Shown here: piece after piece, positions 1 through 8,259 of the stretch
Layout: every line of letters starts with the position of its first letter
Position numbering within the stretch: position 1 is the stretch's first letter
Source of the DNA: Litchfieldia salsa
GTDB taxonomy: Bacteria > Bacillota > Bacilli > Bacillales > Bacillaceae_L
DNA length: 64,000 nt
Direction: 5' to 3'
Assembly: GCF_900104555.1 (NCBI RefSeq)
Contig: NZ_FNJU01000001.1
Coordinates: 1-64,000, forward strand
Notes under the pieces: generated by a model
Databases searched by the model: none
Told to the model about the DNA's origin: nothing
The model's input: the letters and a program-made list of their open reading frames with translations, nothing else
Program-made: the position numbers and the translations under genes

Positions 1-144
1 AAGAAAAGCGCAAGGCGCCCGTTTATCGGCGACAGGCATAAGACGAGCCGACTTGAAGGTTGTTCTTTAACCTTCTAGACGGATTGGCTTATGACCCCGA
101 GCCGATGGCGCCTGGAGCTAGACACTAAAACTGAGTTCGAATTT
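1..144 (+). repeat. Dispersed repeat family A, copy 1
   Basis: Starts with GAAAAGCGCAAG, contains the pair CATAAG (37-42) and CTTATG (88-93), and ends with GGAGCTAGACAC followed by a GTTCGAATTT tail. The inner arms GAAGGTT (55-61) and AACCTTC (69-75) can form a hairpin. The same blocks recur at 12163-12300 and 47400-47538. The copy lies about 12 bases beyond the rpmA terminator. It may extend left of the window. Confidence 0.75.
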
Positions 145-156
145 ACTTATTTTTAA

Positions 157-194
157 GGAAAAAAAGAAAACTCTAACCTAGCGGTTAGAGTTTT
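157..194 (-). terminator. Rho-independent terminator of rplU-prp-rpmA
   Basis: Arms AAAACTCTAACC (167-178) and GGTTAGAGTTTT (183-194) form a 12-bp stem with a 4-base loop. On the minus strand it is followed by a T-rich run, directly after the rpmA stop codon. Confidence 0.9.
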
Positions 195-201
195 CAATGA
201 A

Positions 202-507
<306 letters not shown>

Positions 508-837
508 CTATTTAGTAATTTTTATATACTGTCCATAATCTCTTTCAATTGTCTCTAATGATATGAGCATACCTTCAAGAAGCAATTGTACCTTCTCTGC
601 AATCTCTTGTTCTAATCCTACTGGAATATCACAGCGGAGAAAGCCAGTTTTACCACCTTGCTCAATTCCTGGAACAACACCTGTGAGTGCTTCAATCGCA
701 TTGACTGTTCCAAACGAAACAGCTGATGCTCCGGCACAAACAATATCTTGACCACGCTTTGCAAAGTTGGCATGTCCACTCATCGTAAACGACTCAATCA
801 AACCTTGAGGTGATCGTATAATCGTTACTTTAATCAT
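508..837 (-). CDS. prp: Ribosomal-processing cysteine protease Prp (YsxB)
   Basis: Prp cuts the N-terminal extension from ribosomal protein L27 in Firmicutes. The 109-residue product has the expected catalytic pair: His22 in SGHANFA and Cys34 in DIVCAGASA. It lies between rplU and rpmA, 10 bases after the rplU stop and about 15 bases before the L27 start, so protease and substrate are made from one transcript. This is the usual arrangement in Bacilli. Length and motifs match the family throughout, and nothing unusual is seen. Confidence 0.95.
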   Translation of the reverse strand: MIKVTIIRSPQGLIESFTMSGHANFAKRGQDIVCAGASAVSFGTVNAIEALTGVVPGIEQGGKTGFLRCDIPVGLEQEIAEKVQLLLEGMLISLETIERDYGQYIKITK

Positions 838-847
838 CCATCAAACC

Positions 848-1156
848 TTAAGCGTTAATCTTTTCGATTACAACTTTAGTGTATGGTTGACGGTGACCTT
901 GCTTTTTACGGTAGTTCTTTTTCGCTTTATATTTGAAAACAACGATCTTTTTTGCGCGACCTTGTTTTTCAACTTTAGCTGTTACAGTTGCACCTTCAAC
1001 AGTTGGGCTTCCAACTTGAACGTTTTCGCCACCAACGAATAATACTTTGTCAAAAGTAACTGTTTCGCCTTGCTCTCCGTTTAATTTCTCAACGTAGATT
1101 GCTTGGCCTTCTTCAACCTTGATTTGTTTACCACCAGTTTCAATAATTGCGTACAT
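848..1156 (-). CDS. rplU: 50S ribosomal protein L21
   Basis: L21 is a large-subunit protein that binds 23S rRNA. The 102-residue product starts [14 protein letters not shown] and ends with a basic tail ([14 protein letters not shown]), both typical. The frame stays open upstream to 1276, but the true start is the ATG at 1156, just downstream of an AGGAGG-type site (1162-1168) and giving the family length. The upstream part is untranslated leader. It is the first gene of the rplU-prp-rpmA operon, driven by a near-consensus promoter at 1281-1309 and probably autoregulated through its leader. Confidence 0.97.
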   Translation of the reverse strand: MYAIIETGGKQIKVEEGQAIYVEKLNGEQGETVTFDKVLFVGGENVQVGSPTVEGATVTAKVEKQGRAKKIVVFKYKAKKNYRKKQGHRQPYTKVVIEKINA

Positions 1157-1159
1157 AAT

Positions 1160-1274
1160 TGCACCTCCTATATTTCTAAGACTCGCCATCGTCAGGTGCT
1201 TTAGAGAACATATGTAATCTAAAAACTTAATACCTAGTCTGTGCGGTTGTAGCATGGGTGCTACAAACAATAAC
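1160..1274 (-). promoter_or_regulatory. rplU 5' leader, likely L21 autoregulatory leader
   Basis: About 115 bases of untranslated RNA separate the promoter from the rplU start. Part can fold, for example GTAGCACCCATGCTAC near 1243-1264. Bacilli carry a known structured L21 leader at this position. Identification is by position and partial folding; a covariance search with the L21-leader model would settle it. Confidence 0.55.
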
Positions 1275-1280
1275 ATACAA

Positions 1281-1309
1281 ATATTATCACATGGATACTA
1301 GAGTGTCAA
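1281..1309 (-). promoter_or_regulatory. Sigma-A promoter of rplU-prp-rpmA
   Basis: On the minus strand the -35 is TTGACA (1304-1309) and the -10 is TAATAT (1281-1286), with a 17-base spacer. It lies immediately after the RNase G stop codon. Confidence 0.85.
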
Positions 1310-1316
1310 TATTAAA

Positions 1317-2780
1317 TTATGATAGATACCTGTTCAATCGATCCTTTACCTCTTCTTCTGTCCCGATATGTCGAATAAGATAACTCCGATTCATTTCTTT
1401 GCCTTCTGTGAAATAAATTGAAAGCTTACTTCTTTCTTGTAACAATTTATGGTTTTCATCATCAATTAAAGCCTTTAAATCGGAGGAAATATCAACCCAT
1501 ACTGCTTCTGTATCTGTTCTTTCGTATTCCATCAGATCCCGCTCTAATTGGTAATATACACTCATTGCACTATTAACTAAGCCTGTTGCGTCACAATGAA
1601 GACATGGTGAAAGCAACGTCTCTGCCAGACTATGTCGCGTTCTTCTCCTTGTTACCTCTAAGATACCAAGTCTCGTAAATCCATGAACCATAGAAGGATA
1701 AAAGTCTGCTTTTACATTTTTCTTAAAAACCGAAATAACCTTTTCCTGATCTTTCGAACTCTTCATGTCAATAAAATCGATTAAAATCATCCCTGCAAGG
1801 TCGCGCAGCCTTATTTGTCGTGCAATTTCTTTCGCAGCTTCCATATTTATCTTCAGTACTGTTTCTTGTTGATTGGACTTTCCTTGAAATTTACCTGAAT
1901 TTACATCAATCACCGTACACGCTTCCGTGTTCTCAATAACAAGATAAGCTCCATTATCTAAAGTGACTACTTTGTTTAATGTCTTCTCTATTTCTTGTTC
2001 AAGCTGATACCTATTGAATATATTCTCTTTCCCGTTATATCGCTTAACTGAACAAGTCAACTTTTCTGTTAAAATCTGAAAAGAATCAAAGTCATCAACA
2101 ATTACTTCATCTGAGGTTTCTATACGAGTTTCCTGTAATAATTGATCAATCATCGTTTCTGCCTCAAATAAAAGTGACGGCTTTTTTGCACTCTTCTTTT
2201 TCTCTAAAATGGACTTATAGTCTTTTCTCTGTCTATTCAACTCAGCTAAAACCATTTCAACTGAATGTTCTTCACATAATGTTCGAAAAATCGCACCTTC
2301 TCCTGGGTGTGACACTTCCTGCCCAAACTCTCTCCATTTCTCTCTTTCCTCTTCATTTCTCATTTTTCGGCTAACAGCTACAGAAGCTTCTAGCGGCAAA
2401 TACACAAGAAATTGACCAGGCAATTCAATGATCTCAGTTAATTTTGGGCCTTTGCTACCTATTCCTTCTTTTACAATCTGGACTAACACTTCCTGACCTT
2501 GATGAATAAAGCTTGAAATACTTTTAGATTCTTTTTGCTTGATGTCACTATTTTGATATGAGAGCAATTGATCTCTATGTAAATACCCACTTTTCTCAGT
2601 TCCAATATCAACGAAAGCCGCCTGGATTCCAGGTAGGACATCAGTAATTCGTCCAACATAAATATCTCCTACATGTTCACGTTTAGACGGCTGAACCATT
2701 TTTAATTGCACGACTTTTCCTTCTTCAATAACAGCCATTCGCTTTTCACTCGTTCTCACATTTAACACAATCTTCTTCAA
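1317..2780 (-). CDS. rng: Ribonuclease E/G family protein (RNase G)
   Basis: A single-strand endoribonuclease of the RNase E/G family, involved in RNA processing and decay. It has an N-terminal S1-type RNA-binding region (VGDIYVGRITDVLPGIQAAFVDIG), the metal-binding motifs DVNSGK and LIDFIDM, and a Zn-link-like CLHCDATG near residue 395, a variant of CPxCxG. At 487 residues it is RNase G-sized and lacks the long RNase E tail. The frame opens at a GTG (2795). I prefer the TTG at 2780, which gives MKKIVLNV as in other RNase G proteins and has a GTGAGG site upstream. B. subtilis lacks this family, but several other Bacillaceae carry it beside rplU. It reads into the rplU promoter. Confidence 0.9.
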   Translation of the reverse strand: MKKIVLNVRTSEKRMAVIEEGKVVQLKMVQPSKREHVGDIYVGRITDVLPGIQAAFVDIGTEKSGYLHRDQLLSYQNSDIKQKESKSISSFIHQGQEVLVQIVKEGIGSKGPKLTEIIELPGQFLVYLPLEASVAVSRKMRNEEEREKWREFGQEVSHPGEGAIFRTLCEEHSVEMVLAELNRQRKDYKSILEKKKSAKKPSLLFEAETMIDQLLQETRIETSDEVIVDDFDSFQILTEKLTCSVKRYNGKENIFNRYQLEQEIEKTLNKVVTLDNGAYLVIENTEACTVIDVNSGKFQGKSNQQETVLKINMEAAKEIARQIRLRDLAGMILIDFIDMKSSKDQEKVISVFKKNVKADFYPSMVHGFTRLGILEVTRRRTRHSLAETLLSPCLHCDATGLVNSAMSVYYQLERDLMEYERTDTEAVWVDISSDLKALIDDENHKLLQERSKLSIYFTEGKEMNRSYLIRHIGTEEEVKDRLNRYLS

Positions 2781-2824
2781 TTCATATAGCCTCACTTTGA
2801 CGTCTTCTTTCTAGCAATTATACC

Positions 2825-3685
2825 CTACGTCCATGAGTAAAACACTTCTCCAATTGACTCTGTCGTCTTTTTTTCGGAAAAATAAGCATGTAGAAGTTCA
2901 TTTTCGTCAATTTGAGGTTGCTTTCTTCCGTTCTTATGAATAATAATGGGGTGCTTGTAGCCTCTTTGAAACATCCAAAGCACCTCTTGGATTGTCACTG
3001 ACTCATCGACCATCAGTGGTTTTAACATACTAATGCTACGATGTTTGCCATAATAGCGTTCTAAGAGGAAACGCATTAACACAAAATGCCTGTTTTTGAA
3101 CTCAAGAGCAATCGAGTAAATTAAGAAAGTGACTATAATCCATAAGTTTAATTGTGTTGGATTAATCAGGATTAATCCTACTATAAATAAGAAAATAGCA
3201 ATAATTGATGAGGTTAACATGAATTGATGTGATTTATAAAATGAGAAACGCCATGAAAAAAGAGTAAATAGAAGCTTGCCACCATCTAATGGCCAAATCG
3301 GCAATAAATTAAATCCTAGAATCATCAAATTTTGAAAAATAAATAGGTCCAGTGTTTCTTGTGATATTAATGAGATTGAAAATAAACCATATCCTAATCC
3401 AATCATCCATAGATGTTGAATTGGTCCTGCAAGTACAACTAGCACTTCCTCCTTCAATGGGCGATTACCGTGCTCTTCCATCTCTGCTACTCCACCAAAC
3501 GGTAGAAGTAAGATTCTCCGAATTCTCCAAGAAAAAAAATGGGCACATAATGCGTGACCCATTTCATGGACAAAAACAATAACAAATAGCATTAGTAGTT
3601 CTCTAAAATGAGCAGTAATAATTGCTAGTCCAATTAATACCCATAATAATGGATGTATATGAATTTTTGATAAAAGTTTAATCAA
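2825..3685 (-). CDS. spoIVFB: Stage IV sporulation protease SpoIVFB (M50)
   Basis: An intramembrane zinc metalloprotease that in B. subtilis cuts pro-sigma-K in the mother cell during sporulation. The 286-residue product has HEMGH (residues 40-44) with the catalytic Glu, and NLLPIWPLDGG with metal-binding Asp134. Several hydrophobic segments are followed by a C-terminal CBS-like region. It starts with TTG at 3685, seven bases after an AGGTG site, and overlaps the end of spoIVFA by 8 bases, so translation is probably coupled. SpoIVFA tethers and regulates SpoIVFB. Length and motifs are normal. Confidence 0.95.
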   Translation of the reverse strand: MIKLLSKIHIHPLLWVLIGLAIITAHFRELLMLFVIVFVHEMGHALCAHFFSWRIRRILLLPFGGVAEMEEHGNRPLKEEVLVVLAGPIQHLWMIGLGYGLFSISLISQETLDLFIFQNLMILGFNLLPIWPLDGGKLLFTLFSWRFSFYKSHQFMLTSSIIAIFLFIVGLILINPTQLNLWIIVTFLIYSIALEFKNRHFVLMRFLLERYYGKHRSISMLKPLMVDESVTIQEVLWMFQRGYKHPIIIHKNGRKQPQIDENELLHAYFSEKKTTESIGEVFYSWT

Positions 3686-4472
3686 ATTTGATCACCTGTA
3701 TTGGATCAATAAATGTCTCACCCTGCTTAATTGCAAAATAAAACATCCCTTTCTCATTTTCAGTATCGGTCACCTGACCAACTTCATCCCCTGTTTTGAT
3801 AAAGGTATACAGAGGAACTTTGATTGATTCAAGATTCCCATACCAAGTCTGACTTCCATCACCGTGTTGAATAATCACTGTTTTCCCTAGATTATCTTTC
3901 GTACCAGCAAATGTTACAGTCCCACTGTTCATCGCCTCTACAGCCGAGTTACTGCCCGTTTCAACCATTACTCCTTGACCATTATCTTGAAAACTTTCAG
4001 TAACAGTACCTATCGCTGGGACGGCATAATGTGGACGATTCTCTACCTTAGCATCAGCTGTTTCAGTATCTTTATTATCTGATGTCGGGAAGAAAGCTAG
4101 TGGATTTCCGAACTGTTCCTCGTACCATGCGGATACAGCAGTAAATTGAAAGTCATTTTCCATTGTCTTCGTTACGAAGTTTCTCGCTGGATCGAGATCA
4201 GCGGATCCGTTTTTAAATAAGATGGCAACAACTAGGACAAGACAAACAGATAATAAAACTTTAAACATAAATACTTCTTTTCGAAATAGCGGATGTCCGT
4301 TTTCACCCGAACTGCCACCTTCATAGCTTGAAAAATGATCATATCCGTATTTTTCTTCATCTTTAACGAGAAAGGAGGATGGTTCTCTTTTCTTGTCTGG
4401 TAGATTAGTAGGTAGTCGTTCTCGTTTTCTTTTGGCGATTCTTCTTTTTATTTCATCTGCACGATGACTCAT
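3678..4472 (-). CDS. spoIVFA: Stage IV sporulation protein SpoIVFA (M23/LytM-like)
   Basis: SpoIVFA holds SpoIVFB and BofA together in the outer forespore membrane and links pro-sigma-K processing to forespore signals. The 264-residue protein has a basic N-terminal region (EIKRRIAKRKRERL), one membrane segment near residues 70-85, and a C-terminal LytM-like domain (about 160-260) containing VEAMNSGTVTFAG and IIQHGDGSQTWYG. The second HxH of active M23 enzymes is not seen, fitting a structural role. It overlaps spoIVFB and is preceded by a good sigma-E-type promoter at 4506-4534. Confidence 0.93.
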   Translation of the reverse strand: MSHRADEIKRRIAKRKRERLPTNLPDKKREPSSFLVKDEEKYGYDHFSSYEGGSSGENGHPLFRKEVFMFKVLLSVCLVLVVAILFKNGSADLDPARNFVTKTMENDFQFTAVSAWYEEQFGNPLAFFPTSDNKDTETADAKVENRPHYAVPAIGTVTESFQDNGQGVMVETGSNSAVEAMNSGTVTFAGTKDNLGKTVIIQHGDGSQTWYGNLESIKVPLYTFIKTGDEVGQVTDTENEKGMFYFAIKQGETFIDPIQVIKFD

Positions 4473-4505
4473 AGCTACACCATTCCCTTTAACGAAGTTT
4501 GTACA

Positions 4506-4534
4506 ATTTTATGACTTGTCCGGGTGTGATATGA
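4506..4534 (-). promoter_or_regulatory. Putative sigma-E promoter of spoIVFAB
   Basis: On the minus strand, TCATATC (4528-4534) and CATAAAAT (4506-4513) are separated by 14 bases. They match the B. subtilis sigma-E -35 and -10 patterns with one mismatch each, and spoIVFAB is mother-cell expressed in B. subtilis. Confidence 0.65.
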
Positions 4535-4593
4535 CTATTATTGTTAATTTTATTGGATTTTGAAGGATGAATGCGTTTTTGCGGTTGGGGGTT

Positions 4594-4910
4594 GTTACCT
4601 TTTCACTGTGCTTCGGCTCGCTTTGGGGAACTTATCTTGGGTTTGGTTCCCTTGCCTTGGGCTTCGATTCGATTTGGGGAACCTTTCCCGGCTTTGGTTA
4701 CCTTTTCCTTGGCTTCGGCTCGATTTGGGGAACCTATCTCTGCTTTAGTTACCTTTTCCTTGGCTTCGGATTGATTTGGGGAACTTATCTCGGCTTTAGT
4801 TACCTTTCCCTGGGCTTCAAACCTATCTCGGCTTTAGTTACCTTGACCTGGGCTTAACCTCACTTTGGGGAACCTATCTCGACTTTAGTTACCTTTCCCA
4901 TCACATCACC
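4594..4910. repeat. 51-bp tandem repeat (minisatellite), about six copies
   Basis: Units begin GTTACC (or GTTCCC) at about 4594, 4646, 4697, 4748, 4799, 4837 and 4888. Spacing is 51 bases except one 52-base unit and one 38-base unit. The unit contains CTTCGGCTCGATTTGGGG and AACCTATCTCGGCTTTAG. Because 51 is divisible by three, all three plus-strand frames stay open for 60-97 codons, but I see no ribosome site or known domain and do not call a gene. The array fills the gap between minD and spoIVFA. Confidence 0.85.
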
Positions 4911-4925
4911 TAGTTTTGACCATAT

Positions 4926-4972
4926 AAAAAAGAGTTAAATCTCTGTTACTTTCAAAGATTTAACTCTTTTTT
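4926..4972. terminator. Terminator downstream of minD (bidirectional-looking)
   Basis: Arms AAAAAAGAGTTAAATCT and AGATTTAACTCTTTTTT flank a 13-base loop. It lies about 65 bases past the minD stop and has T-runs on both strands. Confidence 0.85.
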
Positions 4973-5038
4973 AGTTTGATCTATCAATCAAACATTATGA
5001 AACTATCTTCTAAACTACTAAAATTCGAGTCCGTCCAA

Positions 5039-5839
5039 TTAACGTACTCCGAAGAATTTCTTTAGTTTGGTGAAAACACCTTTATCATCATCTTCTAGTG
5101 ATTGAAGTGGAATGCTTTCGCCTAAGATTCGACGTGCGATATTACGGTATGCGATTCCTGATTTGCTATTACCATCTAATGCAATTGGTTCACCACTGTT
5201 TGATGCTTTAATGACGGAATCGTCATCAGCTACAATACCAATCAAGTCAATGGACAGATGTGTAACAATATCATCTACATCTAGCATATCTCCATTTTTC
5301 ACCATATGATTACGAATACGATTGATGATTAATCGAGGTGGTTCGATATCTTCCTTCTCTAGTAGTCCGATAATACGGTCTGCATCTCGAACAGCAGATA
5401 TTTCAGGAGTTGTCACAACTAATGCGCGATCTGCACCTGCAATTGCATTCTGAAATCCTTGTTCAATTCCCGCTGGGCAATCTATCACGATATAATCAAA
5501 GTCCTGTTTAAGCTCATCAATCAGCTTCTTCATTTGATCTGGCGTTACAGCTGTTTTGTCACTCGTCTGTGCAGCAGGAAGCAAATATAAATGATCATCA
5601 AAACGCTTGTCCTTCACAAGTGCTTGATGAAGCTTACAACGCTTTTGGACAACATCAACTAAATCATAAATGATTCGGTTTTCGAGGCCCATTACAACGT
5701 CTAAATTTCTTAGACCAATATCTGTATCCACTAAGCAGACTCGTTTACCTGCTAGCGCAAGAGCAGTCCCTACATTGGCTGATGTCGTTGTTTTCCCGAC
5801 ACCACCTTTTCCTGATGTGATAACTATTGCCTCTCCCAC
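5039..5839 (-). CDS. minD: Septum site-determining ATPase MinD
   Basis: A membrane-binding ATPase that recruits MinC to block division at the poles. The 266-residue protein has the deviant Walker A motif GKGGVGKTT (residues 10-18), the DTDIGLRNLD switch region, and a C-terminal amphipathic membrane-targeting helix (FTKLKKFFGVR). It starts with GTG at 5839, two bases after the minC stop, so the two genes are cotranscribed. As in B. subtilis, they end the mreBCD-minCD cluster. A hairpin terminator lies downstream. Confidence 0.97.
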   Translation of the reverse strand: MGEAIVITSGKGGVGKTTTSANVGTALALAGKRVCLVDTDIGLRNLDVVMGLENRIIYDLVDVVQKRCKLHQALVKDKRFDDHLYLLPAAQTSDKTAVTPDQMKKLIDELKQDFDYIVIDCPAGIEQGFQNAIAGADRALVVTTPEISAVRDADRIIGLLEKEDIEPPRLIINRIRNHMVKNGDMLDVDDIVTHLSIDLIGIVADDDSVIKASNSGEPIALDGNSKSGIAYRNIARRILGESIPLQSLEDDDKGVFTKLKKFFGVR

Positions 5840-5841
5840 AG

Positions 5842-6528
5842 CTAGATTCCCCCTTCTAACCTCGTCAAATTCGGTCTCAAATGCATTAACTGTTGTAACC
5901 GATCAATAACAATCGTTTCATTTTCGTCAACATATGCACATTCCATCTCGTTTTGTTCGTCTTCTTTATGATTGTCAGGAGCTCTATTCATAATATTACT
6001 TATTCTTAATTGTGAAGGCTTCATTAATGATGCAGCAATAACAGCTTCGTTATTTCCATGAAATCCAGCATGTGCAATTCCTCTTAATGAACCAAGCACG
6101 AAGATATTTCCTTCGGCTATAACAGTTCCTCCAGGATTAACATCACCGATTAAAAGTAGATCTCCATCTACCTTAAGTACTTGCCCAGACCGAACAATTT
6201 TAGTAACAGAAACGATTTCATTTTTCTGTTTAATCTCTTTTGCTTCCTTTTTTGAAATCACATTACTTTCAATTGAATCAACGATCAAGTGCTTTTTACT
6301 TCTAATGATTGTTCGTAGCTCTTCTTCCTGTATCTTGGTCAAGTAACGATTACCTACTTTTAATCGTACAGCTAACAATGGACTATCTTCACCATGGCTA
6401 TGATTTAAAGCTAACTTATCTGTTAATTCTCCGACAAGCTCTCGAAATGAACATTGATCATCGAGATGTAATGTTAATCCATCTTTTGTCCCTTTTATTG
6501 TAACAAGTTGTTGTTTTTGCCCCTTCAC
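5842..6528 (-). CDS. minC: Septum site-determining protein MinC
   Basis: A division inhibitor that acts on FtsZ at the poles as the partner of MinD. The 228-residue product has an N-terminal MinC domain and a C-terminal beta-helical dimer domain recognisable by [24 protein letters not shown] choose the GTG at 6528, giving MKGQKQQ as in B. subtilis MinC and lying 8 bases after a GAGG site; the in-frame GTG at 6537 overlaps that site. It is followed two bases later by minD and preceded by mreD. Confidence 0.95.
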   Translation of the reverse strand: MKGQKQQLVTIKGTKDGLTLHLDDQCSFRELVGELTDKLALNHSHGEDSPLLAVRLKVGNRYLTKIQEEELRTIIRSKKHLIVDSIESNVISKKEAKEIKQKNEIVSVTKIVRSGQVLKVDGDLLLIGDVNPGGTVIAEGNIFVLGSLRGIAHAGFHGNNEAVIAASLMKPSQLRISNIMNRAPDNHKEDEQNEMECAYVDENETIVIDRLQQLMHLRPNLTRLEGGI

Positions 6529-6618
6529 GATGTTCACCTCAATGCTTTATATTTCAACAAAAGACATGTATTATCCTCTTTTAAAGCGAAGTTTTTTACA
6601 TTTGACACAATTAATCAC

Positions 6619-7131
6619 TTATTCTACAACAGAAAGTTTGTCTATTAATTTCGCTAACGGGTATGACAGCAAAATAACAAAGATTCCATTCAAAATAGCC
6701 GTAGATATCAGTCTACGTTCAATAAATGTATTCATTGTGATCGTTGTATAACCGATTAAACTATTCACACCGAAAACAAAAAATTCTAAAATGACAACAC
6801 TGACAATTGATAAAATCGAAATGATGACAATATGGTTTTGAAGAATACCGGCAAGCTTTGAAATAACATAAGCGATAAGTGGAAAGGAAAATAAATAAAG
6901 ACCGAGTATTCCAGTATAAACAATATCAAACATTAGCCCATATATGGCACCAAGGAGCATACCTTCATTTCTATTGCCTCTAATCGAAATGAACACAATT
7001 GTCACAAAGAGAAAATGAGGCACTAATAAATGATCTTCCATGATAAAAGATGCAGGTAAGACGTCAACGAAAATACTTTCTAGTATAAATAAAAATAGTA
7101 GGATGATAGGAAGGATCAGACGTTTCATCAT
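6619..7131 (-). CDS. mreD: Rod shape-determining protein MreD
   Basis: An integral membrane subunit of the elongasome, working with MreB and MreC in lateral wall synthesis. The 170-residue protein is almost wholly hydrophobic, with five or six predicted membrane segments and the family pattern EGMLLGAIYGLMFDIVYTGILG. It overlaps the mreC stop by 4 bases (ATGA). A second ATG three bases on is an equally possible start. minC follows after about 90 bases. Confidence 0.93.
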   Translation of the reverse strand: MMKRLILPIILLFLFILESIFVDVLPASFIMEDHLLVPHFLFVTIVFISIRGNRNEGMLLGAIYGLMFDIVYTGILGLYLFSFPLIAYVISKLAGILQNHIVIISILSIVSVVILEFFVFGVNSLIGYTTITMNTFIERRLISTAILNGIFVILLSYPLAKLIDKLSVVE

Positions 7132-8000
7132 TCCTCTTCACCTTCACCTTCAACTTCTTCCACCACATCCATTTTTCGATCAACGATAATAACGTGATTG
7201 ATTTCATAAAAATCGGCAGCAGGTTTGACATAAGCAGTTTTAGTTAACCCATAGTTGTCGGCAACAACTTCTGTCACCTCTCCTATAAGTAAATTCTTGG
7301 GAAACACCCCACCTAAACCTGATGTGAGCACAGACTGCCCTTCCTTAACTTCAACCTCAAACGGAATCTCTTTTAACAACAACGATTCTTCTTCCTGATC
7401 ATAACCTTCAATCACAAAGAATTGATTTTGAACATCCTGAACATAAGCTGAAATTCGATTTTTCCGATCTGGAGAGCTTAATAATTGAATGGTTGAATGA
7501 TAGGCAGACACGCTTTTCACCTTACCAATCAAGCCCTGTGAGGTAATGACTGCCATATTAGCTTTAACACCATGCTGACTCCCTCGGTTTACGGTTAAAA
7601 GATCATACCAAAGTGTTGGATCACGATTGATGACCGTTGCTTGAATACTATCATAATCATCCAAGCTCTCTGTCTTTTCGAGAACTGCCTTTAATTCTTC
7701 ATTCTCTTTTTTTAGAATTTGGGCTTCTGTCTCAAGTATCACATATTGATCAAGCTTTTCTTTCAAGAGCTTGTTCTCTTCATATGTATTTTGTATATCA
7801 TGTATATTGTTAAAAAAACCCGCTAAGGATTGGGAGGGCTTATGAAACAGGGATTGCACCCAGCCCACCGAATCCTTAACAAATTGTTCTGGCCATGTTA
7901 ATTTATCTCGGTCTTGTAATGAAAAGCCAATCAATGCCACTAAGATGATAATACTAACAAGCAACAAGATAAGTCTTTTATTTAGAAAAAATTGTGGCAC
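7128..8000 (-). CDS. mreC: Rod shape-determining protein MreC
   Basis: A bitopic elongasome protein whose extracellular part binds wall-synthesis enzymes. The 290-residue product has one N-terminal membrane segment (about residues 9-27), a coiled coil (about 65-110), and a beta-rich MreC domain with TVINRDPTLWYDLLTVNRGS and GLIGKV. The C-terminus is a Glu-rich tail. The GTG start at 8000 has a GAGGTG site six bases upstream. Unlike the usual tight spacing, a family B repeat separates it from mreB, but it is still probably cotranscribed. Confidence 0.95.
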   Translation of the reverse strand: MPQFFLNKRLILLLVSIIILVALIGFSLQDRDKLTWPEQFVKDSVGWVQSLFHKPSQSLAGFFNNIHDIQNTYEENKLLKEKLDQYVILETEAQILKKENEELKAVLEKTESLDDYDSIQATVINRDPTLWYDLLTVNRGSQHGVKANMAVITSQGLIGKVKSVSAYHSTIQLLSSPDRKNRISAYVQDVQNQFFVIEGYDQEEESLLLKEIPFEVEVKEGQSVLTSGLGGVFPKNLLIGEVTEVVADNYGLTKTAYVKPAADFYEINHVIIVDRKMDVVEEVEGEGEEE

Positions 8001-8047
8001 GACCTACACCTCTTATATCCTTATTTCCATTTGCTATTTTCGTTAAT

Positions 8048-8200
8048 GGTTGCTAATTAAAACATAGTAGTCAATTCCACTCCAGGTGTAATCTTTCCGC
8101 GGGGTGGGCGATGAGCCTCCTCGTCGTTTTGCTCCTGTGGGGTCTCATCTGTCCCACAAATCCCGCAGGAGTCTCACACCTTCCGTTCCATCAACTTGTA
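8048..8200 (+). repeat. Dispersed repeat family B, copy 1 (between mreB and mreC)
   Basis: Shares with 36326-36475 the blocks GTTGCTAATTA, CTTTCCGCGGGG, GATGAGCCTCCTC, CTCCTGTGGGGTCTCATCTG and TCCCGCAGGAGTCTC. Outer arms AGGTGTAA (8084-8091) and TCACACCT (8174-8181), and inner arms CTCCTGTGGG and CCCGCAGGAG, can pair. It fills most of the 259-base gap between mreB and mreC. Confidence 0.8.
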
Positions 8201-8259
8201 CCTATAAAAATGTTATATCTTATACACAACAATTTAACGATTAAAAACAGCCTTCCATA

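Noticed and set aside
12-144. Possible CRISPR or IS end at the left edge
   Set aside because: The repeat is dispersed rather than arrayed with spacers, and no transposase or terminal repeat pair is present.
1157-1276. N-terminal extension of rplU
   Set aside because: L21 begins at [10 protein letters not shown] after a strong ribosome site; the extension covers the untranslated leader.
4567-4857. 96-codon plus-strand frame over the minisatellite
   Set aside because: No ribosome site, product is purely repeat-derived, and openness in all three frames follows from the 51-base period.
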